From: Tetracentron sinense
Lineage: Eukaryota > Streptophyta > Magnoliopsida > Trochodendrales > Trochodendraceae
Direction: 5' to 3'
DNA: 64,000 nucleotides
Assembly (NCBI GenBank): GCA_015143295.1
Contig: JABCRI010000934.1
Coordinates: 38,141-102,140 of the forward strand
Below the pieces are notes generated by a model, which saw only the letters and a program-made list of their open reading frames with translations, was not told the origin of the DNA and ran no database searches. This document shows, in pieces, positions 56,124 to 64,000 of the stretch (within the stretch, counting starts at the first letter, position 1; each line of letters opens with the position of its first letter). A program made the position numbers and the translations under genes.

Positions 56124-56538
56124 ACGGGTCTGGTCGGTGGTGGCGCGCGCGTGTGTGGTTGGTTCCACCATAAAGCATAGGCTCACTCCTTTTCAAAATT
56201 TGGGTGCCCAAAGGGCCCACCCTTTACTCCAAGGTAATGGTATATAAACCATAAAATGGTTTCAATAATTTTCCAATGTGAGACTATTATTCTATATCAT
56301 TCTTCAACTTACAACACATGTTCAAGTGACCCACTTTGAGATTAATTTCTTATTCACCACTTCACTGTTTTGGACAAGTAAATATACCACGTTAATCTCC
56401 TCATGGAGGAGAACACGGATCCACTTTGACCTGCCTCAAAACCCTTGTGGGTCTCACTTATATTTTGGGTCAAAGTTTGTAAAAAACTGGTTTTCCAAAC
56501 CGCCCAGAATTTTTCCAAAACAGATATATTTCCCAACA

Positions 56539-56850
56539 GTATTCTCGGCGATCCAGTTGCTGTCGTTGTAGCTGCAGTCGTCGTCATTCGAGCCTTCTTT
56601 GGTGGAAGCCCATGCCCACGAGACTTCCCACTACCTGAAGAAACTTTCAACAGCTCAGCCACAGTTGAAGAGTCCCTTGGTTTGGGTAGTCAACCTCTTG
56701 GTCTCAGTAGTGAAATAACAGTCCCTGACAGCAATGGAAGCTTCGGCTTCGGCGGCCGGCCACGTCCCGTGTTGGTGGGGCATCAGGATTTGGCCGCATG
56801 TAATTGTTCTTTGCCATGATTAGCTCTCCACTCTTTTTTAGTTCAAGTGG
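56539..56850 (-). pseudogene. AT-hook (HMGA-like) gene fragment, main part
   Basis: On the minus strand, reading from about 56850, LELKKSGELIMAKNNYMRP resembles the C-terminal end of a linker-histone H15 domain, followed by NPDAPPTR. After a frameshift comes TGRGRPPKPKLP (AT hook 1), RPRG-stop-LPKP (hook 2, broken by TGA), KSRGHGLPPKK (hook 3, diverged) and a Thr/Ala-rich run leading to hook 4 at 46704. An H15 end followed by several AT hooks is the plant HMGA plan. Most of H15 and any start are missing. It lies between MULE terminal repeats, so it was probably captured by the transposon. Confidence 0.65.
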
Positions 56851-57149
56851 TGAAACAACAACAATGAGTGATCGGGCGGTAGATCTCCGTCCAAAGTAAG
56901 GATATGTATCACTTTTTAATCAAGACACAATCTAGGGGAGCAATGAAAAACCCCTACATTTAAGAAAGCTAAGAAAGCACATAACTACATAAGCTATAAT
57001 TTGTTTTGGTGAGAAGAAGTCTTGCTAGACTTGAGAGGCGTGTTAGACTTGAGAGGCGTGTTGAGTAGAGAAAGTTTTTGAGTGAAAAGGAAAAATGCTT
57101 TAACTCACAATAGCATATTTTCTGTTAATAGTGTTAACTTAACCAACCT
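56851..57149. other. MULE interior, right arm
   Basis: Between the AT-hook fragment and the right terminal repeat. It contains a direct duplication of TAGACTTGAGAGGCGTGT at about 57026 and 57044. No conserved ORF. Confidence 0.6.
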
Positions 57150-57237
57150 GACAGGGGAGGGCAATGCAATTTTAGAAACTAGAGGAGAGGTCTTTGCAAT
57201 TTCACCAAACCACAAGGGTGGTAACTATAATTTACCC
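57150..57237 (-). repeat. MULE terminal inverted repeat, right
   Basis: Reverse complement starts GGGTAAATTATAGTTACC and shares TGGTGAAATTGCAAAGACCT with the left arm. The 9-bp TSD AAGATTTTA follows at 57238-57246. Confidence 0.88.
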
Positions 57238-57246
57238 AAGATTTTA

Positions 57247-57847
57247 TTGTTTCTGAAAAATAACTTTAGCAACACCTATTTTTATACTATTAACTTTTAT
57301 ATAAACCCATAGCTTCCAAATTAGGGATGCTAACTCATAAACCCTAAAAGAACTTTCGAGAAATTTTAATTACTATATTTAATTTTGTTTAACTCTCTTT
57401 TCTTACTATCTCAAGTTCTTCATCAAATCTACACCAGAAAAAAAAAAAAAAAAAACAAAATTTCTTCATCAAATGAGATTATATTCTTTATTATTATCAA
57501 ACATAGTAGATAATTTTTCCTCTATTGTTGCAGTTGAAAAGAGATATCAATTCAATTGTGCCCCCCAAACCCTAGTTTTTTCTTTTAATTGTATTCTATA
57601 TCTTTCTTTTACTCATTCTCTTTTTTTTATTATTTTATTTTATAGAGAATGAGAATTATTGAGAAGTTTTTTTTTTGGTGAAGATTTTTTAAACACACAC
57701 TACTCACACACACACACAGAGAATGATGAATGTTGATGAATGTCTGATTGAATGATTTGGAGTGCTATAGTGTTGATGATTAATCATAGATTTTAGGCCT
57801 AGAATCAGCCTTAGGTTCAACTACATAAAACAGTTTAAATACAAAGA
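57247..57847. other. unassigned AT-rich flank
   Basis: No gene seen. An A18 run lies at about 57438-57455, a T-rich tract at 57617-57679, and a CA microsatellite at about 57700-57719. Confidence 0.5.
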
Positions 57848-58019
57848 GGAGCTCTGCTTCATGGCATTGAGCGGAGCTCCCCCATTTACATTGTGACAGT
57901 GGCAATGTTGTAATTATGTGTGTTGCAAAATTGTCTCAGGCTCTCTCAGTAATTACAACCGTGCCACTGCCCTAGTGTAAATAGGGGAGCTCCGCTTCAA
58001 AGCCGTGAAGCAGAACTCC
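57848..58019. mobile_element. fold-back MITE
   Basis: Two arms of about 70 bp are inverted copies. The left starts GGAGCTCTGCTTCATGGC; the reverse complement of the right starts GGAGTTCTGCTTCACGGC. Both continue through GCGGAGCTCCCC and GTAATTA. The loop is about 30 bp. No ORF. The family and TSD were not determined. Confidence 0.75.
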
Positions 58020-59807
58020 GGCTCAAAATTAATTTCTCTTACATAAATGCTCCAAAATTGGAATTGCCTCAAGCTTTGACCTGATTTGAGCCGAGATAAG
58101 ATCTATCTAAAGCGATTTCCAATCGGGCATGTTTGCACTCTTGATAACGCCTTATACTATATTCTAATTATGATAAAATATGATTGGCCTCTAACCAGAT
58201 TACCTAAATTCAAATATTCGGTATCCAGAGGTTTTCTAATGTTCTTAAATCATCAGCCTTAGATGTGATTTTTAGACTGGCTTGTCTTAAAAGTTATTCT
58301 GAAGAAGTCTTTCCCTTCTCAGTAAAATTTATCCAAACAAGCTCTTATTGTTATAGGTTGGAACTTGATTTGGATTCTACGATTAGATCCGATAAAGTGC
58401 CGGCCTTAAGCTGTGGGAGTTTGGTTACAAGGTTGCAACTCCAGTGTCGCAGACCCAGGCCTACTCCAAGGTCAGAGGAGTAAGAAATACTGTAGAATGT
58501 GTCAGCTTTGTCCCATTTTGCAAGTAAGACATGACAATAAAATGGTTTAAGTACATGAACAATAATATGAAATATGAGAGATCGATTGTCTAACTTCCAC
58601 ACTTAAGTCTATGGCTGCCGGCTCGGCAAACAATGGACAGTTTGAATGCAAATAAATAAAGTGAAGTCCAATGCAGATATTCCAAGATATCTTCCTATTA
58701 CAGTTTGACTCTAAACTTAGAAACTTCTGAGGAAATAATTCTCCCACTTGCTTGTATTTAGGTTTTGTTTTATCAACTGTTCAAATAAAGCTCATACTGA
58801 TTACATTATGAACTCCCTAACCAATCTCTTGTTTTTGGTAGAGATATGGATAACCTAAAGGCTATCCAAGCAGAGCTGAGGGCTGGATCTTCCAACACTG
58901 TTCTCTCATAGTAGGGGGTCAATCTAGAGCAGAGCCAGGATTTTCTTGTAGAGGGGGTTGCGATGGTTGATTAAAATTTTTAGTAATTCTTGATGGATTT
59001 GTAAATAAGAGGAATGTTAAGCATACTCCCACACATTTTAAGAATAAAACAAAGGAATTGTCTCAGCCAACTAATGGGGGTTCACACTAATTCATTTGTT
59101 TTATTATTTTAAAAAGGTGAAAGGAGGGATTGTGAGAGTATGTTTAACATTCCTTGAGTAGAGAATAATTAGATGGGTACGAAATATTTTGGATTTTGGG
59201 GATAGGGTTCAAGGTGTATCCTCCTGAAATTTTTATTTGACGAATTGTTGTGAGTCATTTTAAATTACTAAGTTGATGAATTTGTAATTTCAGACTAAAG
59301 TGGAGAACCAACATTGCAACCGATGTCATGAAAACAACATGTTTGACTTTTAGTCAACTCAGTTTGATTTAATAATACCTACAAGTAAAGTGTGGGTTAA
59401 GATTTTGGTTTATTAAATTTCTTGATCTAGTAGTTAATGTTTTAAAAGCGTAATTACGTAATTGCTTAGGTATGTTTGCATTCTCTCTGTCCAAACCAAA
59501 TCACTAAAAAACATAATTGAAAGAGTTGATGATATCATATCATTTTCTAGAAAATTATGTATCCAATGGCATATTCCTATGACTGATTATTCATCCAAAA
59601 TTTATTATTATTTTTTGGGTGGGGGGTACATCAATGTTAGTTAGTTTCAATATATTTTCCTTTTTACCGTGAGTATGTCAAGGCCGCGGCAAGAATCCAT
59701 GCATTGGTAGCACCTATATGAGCTTACATTATTATTATTATTATTATTATTATTAATATTTTACATCTAAAAGAAGGAATATTAGTGGTATCGTGTACTC
59801 CAAAAAT
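58020..59807. other. unassigned flank, no gene supported
   Basis: Short ORFs only, none with a recognisable domain. An (ATT)n microsatellite lies at about 59728-59752. A bulky, non-repetitive stretch at 58240-58900 could hold parts of a decayed gene, but I see no motif that names one. Confidence 0.45.
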
Positions 59808-59959
59808 GTACTCCCAAATCCTAATTGTTTAACTCATTTATTAAACAATTAGGATTAAGGTGATGTGGTATTAGAAAAGACAAAATACGAACCAGGCAAA
59901 TCCTGGCCCTTAGGGTTAGTTTATAAACTGGTTAGATTAGGAAGAATATTTGGGAGTAC
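59808..59959. mobile_element. MITE-like inverted repeat
   Basis: Outer arms GTACTCCCAAAT (59808-59819) and ATTTGGGAGTAC (59948-59959) are exact inverted copies. Inside the left half is a perfect 16-bp hairpin, AATCCTAATTGTTTAA at 59817-59832 and its complement at 59841-59856, with an 8-base loop. No coding content. Confidence 0.5.
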
Positions 59960-60179
59960 CCATGGACCGGCTCCTAAAAAATGCTTAGCAGGCGATTAAA
60001 TTCATCCACTTGTGGAGGCCTACTGATTTGTCTTGAGCTTTCTTTGTTCTCTCTGTTTATAGGGCTCTTTTGTAATGATCAACTGGGCTTTCTGACTGAG
60101 TTTACAGATATTGATCTTGGGTGTAGAATTTGATCAGTATTTGGGCTTACATGTTCTTAACTATATAGTTAATAGATAC

Positions 60180-61390
60180 TAGTGGGTAGGCACGTGCGAT
60201 TCACATGAGAGCGAGGGGAAGGAGTTAACCACAATTAATAGGAGTTAAAAGGGACACGTGTTAACCCGTGGGGTTACGATTGAACTCTCCCCGAGTTCAA
60301 TCGCAATGGGCTATGTTCTATTCTTTAAATAGATAAGGGGTAGTTTGGGAATTACAGTAAAAATATTAATAACACTTCCATACCCTTAGGTTACCAAAGG
60401 TTAAGCACCTAAGAATCGTGCCGTTCATCTGGCCACGATTTCTCCTTAATATATGAATCAAAGTTTGGTTTTAATATAAGGGTAGTTTAAGAATTTCAGA
60501 AAAAAATTACGCCTCCCTCTCCCATTATAATAGTAAAGATTAAAAAGGACGAGTGTTTGACCTGTGGGTGCGATTGAACTCTCCCTCAATTCAAACTCAA
60601 TTGACTGCGATCTCGTGAGGGGAGTGCTTGTGTTTAAAGCTATCACAAAAAAAATAAAAAATAAATAAATCCGAACTAAACGAGTCCTCAGTCCTTTTAC
60701 ATGGCACCCATTGGTCTCTTGGTTTTGTAGAAAAAGTATTGTAAAAAATTACCTTAGGATTAAGAAATTTTAATCCTAAGGATCAAATTTTTTTTAAAAA
60801 GAAAATTCGAAACAACGCAAGGTTAGATTGTTGAACCCTAAGAATTAAGTAAATCTTAACCATGATTAATAAGGGTTAAAAAAAGACCCGTGTTTACCCT
60901 GGATACAATTGAACTCTCCTTCAATTTAATCGAGATTGGCTGTGATTCGATCCCTTTTTACATGCTGACATTTTGTTTTGGTTAAGTGATAATATTTGCC
61001 ACACCCTAAACCCACCCCCGGCCAAGGGTTTTACCCCTATGGTGAGCAAACAGATCAATGGACAAAAAAAAACAACACTTCATCATAAGTCATTTTTTTT
61101 CTGCCTAATTTTTGACTTTTTCCCATTCAATTTTTTTTTTCCTTTTTTCTTATTTTTTTTGTCCATTACTCTTGCTCACCGGGGGATACTCTGGTGCTCA
61201 CCGGAGAGTAAACCCTTGCCAAACACACACATGATGAATTTGGGAAATGGAAAACGGACCTGGGATCTCATTAGTCCACACCCCCTTTTACCACCCATTA
61301 ACTGTGGTTAGGATTCACTCGCCCCATAGGGTTTAAGCTCAACATGGTTAAGGAGGAGTTAAAAAGGACACGGTGACACTGCGGTCAGCT
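60180..61390. repeat. cluster of one dispersed short repeat
   Basis: The words TTAAAAGGGACACG and CGATTGAACTCTCCC, with short variants, appear around 60245-60310, 60540-60610, 60870-60950 and 61340-61375. A further copy lies at 15320-15500. Neighbouring text with TTAACCATG and GGTTAGGATTCACTC recurs as well. It looks like several decayed copies of one small non-autonomous element. Confidence 0.55.
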
Positions 61391-63900
61391 TAGAATAGGA
61401 CCCTGGGGTCGTTTTCATGCAATTTCGTATCTGAAAATGAGACCATTGGAGAGCATGATACAACAGTGCCCACATGCACAATACAAGAAAAGTCCAGTAA
61501 ATTAATGGGGCAGTTTTCCATTGATGAGAAATGAGATGACTTCTACTATCAAGCCGTTTCCCCTAGGAAGAAGTTGGGGGGGGGGGTTTGGTCTTCTCAT
61601 GACTACGTCAACAGAAAACGCCCTCTCAACGGCTACATTTTTCTATTTAAAAGTAAGGTCATTTTCATGGCTTCCTACTATCAAGCCGTTTCCCCACCTC
61701 TAGCTAGGTCTGCCTCAACTTCTCCACTTTCTTATTTTATTTCCTTTTATTACTATGCAAATTAGAATTTCTTTTCAATACAATGAATCTGTCGGTTAAT
61801 TTCTTTTAAAATAATATAAATAACTGTTAGATTTCCCTCAGTTTTCAACCACTGGAAACTCTGATTACTGAAGTTGAGAAATCAAGGGTTTTTTTTTTTT
61901 AATCGGAAAAGACACCTTTGAATTTTGGAATCTTGGGGCACTAGAAATTCGAAGATCCTATTGCTTTATGATTGTTTATTTCCCACTAAATTAGTAAATT
62001 ATTGAAAAAGAAAATGCCTGTTTCTTTAATATTTAATCTCAGTATATTGATCTCAAATCGGAGTCAATGGATCTAATAAGTTTTTTACCCACTTAGAAAG
62101 TTTTTCCTTGATCATTTGTGTTCTAGTTTTGTTATTTTGATTCTGGAACTGTGATTTTGTGTTCTTCTTAGTTCGGTTTAGAGATTTTTTTGTTTCCGTC
62201 AGAATCTCAAACAAAAGCTTTGCAAACTGTTTTATTAGCTGTCCATGATTGTCACATATATTCTTAGCAATATGTGGAACCCTGTTTGTATTGAAGTTGA
62301 AGATTGTTGCAAGAAGCTGCTTGGACTTTTCAATACTTCGGTATTTGATCAGTCAAGTTTCCGTCTCCAAACAAGGATGAGTTTTTGTAGTAGCGGTGTG
62401 GTTCTCCATGCTTTCATCTGACTGTTTGTTCAGAAGTTTCTTTGGTCAAATTCGTTTTCTGAGGATTTGATCAGATTTAGTTAAATCTTGACAAGAGTTC
62501 AATTCTTAGTAGGGTTGGGGGTCAGGAGATCGTAGTGCATAACATTTTGCTTCATAGTATCTAGTGTTTTTATTTTTTCTTCTGGTGCAAGGAAAGGGTG
62601 ATCATCAGATACTATGGTCCAGAATGGAACAGAGAAATCGCAGTGATGATTCTTTATAAAACCGGAATGCGATCTGCAAAATCCAATTCTTTCTTTGCAA
62701 TCTCAGACGTTAAGAGGAGTGACACAGATAAGAAACGCATGGATACAGATGGAGGGAACTTCTCTTGAATTCTATAGAACTCGAGCGATAGAAAATTTTT
62801 CTGAAATCGTTGATGGAAAAGCCTCAATTGGAATTCCCGCACCACCCATGGAGATGTTGGGGTTTAAGATCTTTCTCAGAGCTTTCGTGCAGATAGCGAG
62901 GAACTCTTTAAAACACTGGCACCAACGGAGAGCAAGCTCTTATACTATCCTTTTCTATTTATTTGGTTTGATCTGGAAATTGGGGAGAATCGATATACAT
63001 CATTATAGTGTCTTAACTGATGCTAAGCTAACATGCCAATTACTCAGAATTTTGACTTGTCTTGCTACTTCGGAACCCCCCCGATGTTATATACGCACTC
63101 AATATATTGAGGGGTTTTTTTTTTTGAAGTTTATCGCATCTATAGAATTATTTTGTGATCTTTAGTGTTTTCTTATCTTTAATTTTCATTGTGATTAAAA
63201 TCCGATTGAACCCATGACCTCCTTTTGGTACTCACTCAATTGAGGTTAGGGAGCAAGCTGCTTATTAATGTAGTTAATCGTAGTGAAAATTATCTGGTTT
63301 ACAAAGATTGCATCGACTTTGGTGTAAGGCTTTGTCAGTCTGGCTTGGTTCTGGACCAAACAAGCATCTCTAGTAACTCATCATCTTCGACATATCGTGG
63401 TATAGAAAGGTTTGTTTGAAATGAATATTTATTAGTGGTGTTAACAAACTGTTCTTAGTTGGGCCCTAAAGCCAAGAATGCAATTGAATCCCTAGCTAGG
63501 CAAGGGGCTCATGGTCCTTCATTTCATCTGGTGGCACCAGTTTACCTAAGTATTTGCTTTCTTCTTTACATTTCTTTTCTGTTATAGAAGAATTTGTTGG
63601 TATTATTTTGAGAAAAAGAAAGAACACAAAAAATCAAATTGGGTATAGAAAGATAATCATAGTGTTTTTACATTGGTGCTACATTACATCAGCATAGAAG
63701 AGGACCACTTTGAGGTCAACCACTTGTGTTTAGTCAATTAACTCCTAACAAAACATCTCATTAATGCTCTCGTTACCTAAACATTACCTATATCAATATT
63801 TCGATGTCTATCCATTGGCAGATGTCTTGTTAAAAACTAGCCTATAATCAATCTTATTCATACCCTACCAAATATATTGACTCCTTTGGCATCTTCCATA
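61391..63900. other. unassigned flank, no gene supported
   Basis: The longest ORF (62695-63165, plus, 156 codons) has no recognisable domain and no support beyond being open. A G10 run lies near 61577-61587. T-rich sequence at 62100-62640 resembles plant intron or promoter DNA, but no splice-linked exons could be identified. Confidence 0.45.
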
Positions 63901-64000
63901 GTGTTTTTGGTGTGGTTGGGTTGGTTTGGGGGGGGGTTTTGTGCATTTGGTGTTGGTGTGGTCGTTTGGGTGGGGTTTTTGTTGGGTTTTGGGGGATGTG
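63901..64000. repeat. G/T-rich low-complexity tail
   Basis: The last 100 bases are almost only G and T, with G8-G9, GGGTGGGG and TTGGGTTTTGGGGG runs, in sharp contrast to the AT-rich flank. It may be true low-complexity DNA or poor-quality sequence at a contig end. Confidence 0.6.

Larger units (their letters stand above)
46705..56538 (-). mobile_element. Ty1/copia element splitting the AT-hook fragment
   Basis: Two LTRs flank it: left 46705-47745 (1041 bp) and right 53301-56538 (1017 bp after removing solo LTR C). Both run TGTTGG to CCAACA. The 4-bp repeat GTAT flanks it (46701-46704, 56539-56542); with AGTAT/GTATT the fifth base is ambiguous. Its gag-pol is one minus-strand frame from 52305 to 48322, broken only by stops. 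No canonical tRNA-Met primer site lies next to the right LTR; the sequence there is ATTCTTAAGACAATATTG. Lineage not assigned. Confidence 0.93.
53301..56538 (-). repeat. copia-2 5' LTR (right copy, with nested solo LTR C)
   Basis: 53301-53907 and 56129-56538 together match 46705-47745. The interrupting segment carries its own TSD (ACGGG). The inner edge at 53301 is TGTTGGAG; the outer edge at 56538 is TTTCCCAACA. Confidence 0.93.
16102..57237. mobile_element. Mutator-like element (Pack-MULE) swollen by nested insertions
   Basis: The ends form an inverted repeat: 16102 onward starts GGGTAAATTACAGTTACC, and the reverse complement from 57237 starts GGGTAAATTATAGTTACC. The two arms stay alignable for about 90 bp with few mismatches. 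The flanks are the exact 9-bp repeat AAGATTTTA. Removing the gypsy element (16276-45861) and the copia element (46705-56538) with one TSD copy each leaves about 1.7 kb: 16102-16275, 45867-46704 and about 56543-57237. No MURA transposase is present, so the element is non-autonomous. Its cargo is an AT-hook gene fragment, making it a Pack-MULE. It is the oldest layer of the nest. Confidence 0.85.

Noticed and set aside
62695-63165. 156-codon ORF as a host gene
   Set aside because: No recognisable domain, no start context or splice support, and it ends in a low-complexity FFFL run from a T tract. Open by chance is likely.

Overview
This window looks like nuclear DNA of a flowering plant, probably a woody dicot or magnoliid; the species cannot be named from sequence alone. 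It is AT-rich, packed with nested LTR retrotransposons, and shows no bacterial operon, phage or CRISPR signals. I found no intact host gene. Almost every coding stretch is decayed retrotransposon gag or pol. The exceptions are an antisense plant-mobile-domain gene inside a Ty3/gypsy element and a broken AT-hook (HMGA-like) gene fragment carried by a Mutator-like element. All calls were made by reading the sequence, without database searches.

Left part (1-16092): the 5' half of a minus-strand Ty1/copia element with its LTR (1-3496); a chromovirus-like LTR segment with two tandem-repeat blocks (3497-5765); a copia reverse-transcriptase scrap (5766-6213); a Tat-like leader and LTR on the minus strand, full of small hairpins (6214-10050); a non-autonomous element with a broken ORF of the 'putative plant transposon protein' type and a piece of 3' LTR (10051-12745); another truncated LTR (12746-13640); then SINE, helitron-like and dispersed short repeats.

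Centre (16093-57246): one nest of insertions, ordered by target-site duplications (TSDs). The outermost layer is a Mutator-like element, 16102-57237, with about 90-bp terminal inverted repeats and a 9-bp TSD. Removing later insertions leaves about 1.7 kb carrying the AT-hook gene fragment, so it is a Pack-MULE. A Tat-clade gypsy element (16276-45861, TSD ATGTT) landed in its left part. It has gag, protease, RT, two RNase H domains, an integrase with a duplicated zinc module, and an antisense plant-mobile-domain gene. A copia element (16444-30692, TSD GTTTA) landed in that element's 5' LTR. Two solo LTRs then landed in the copia element (18054-20249, TSD GTTGA; 23153-25587, TSD GCTGG/TCTGG). 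Separately, a minus-strand copia element (46705-56538) split the AT-hook fragment, and a third solo LTR of the same family (53908-56123, TSD ACGGG) landed in its LTR.

Right part (57247-64000): mostly unassigned AT-rich sequence with a fold-back MITE, a second MITE-like hairpin, a dispersed short repeat present several times, microsatellites and a G/T-rich tail. No gene could be supported there.
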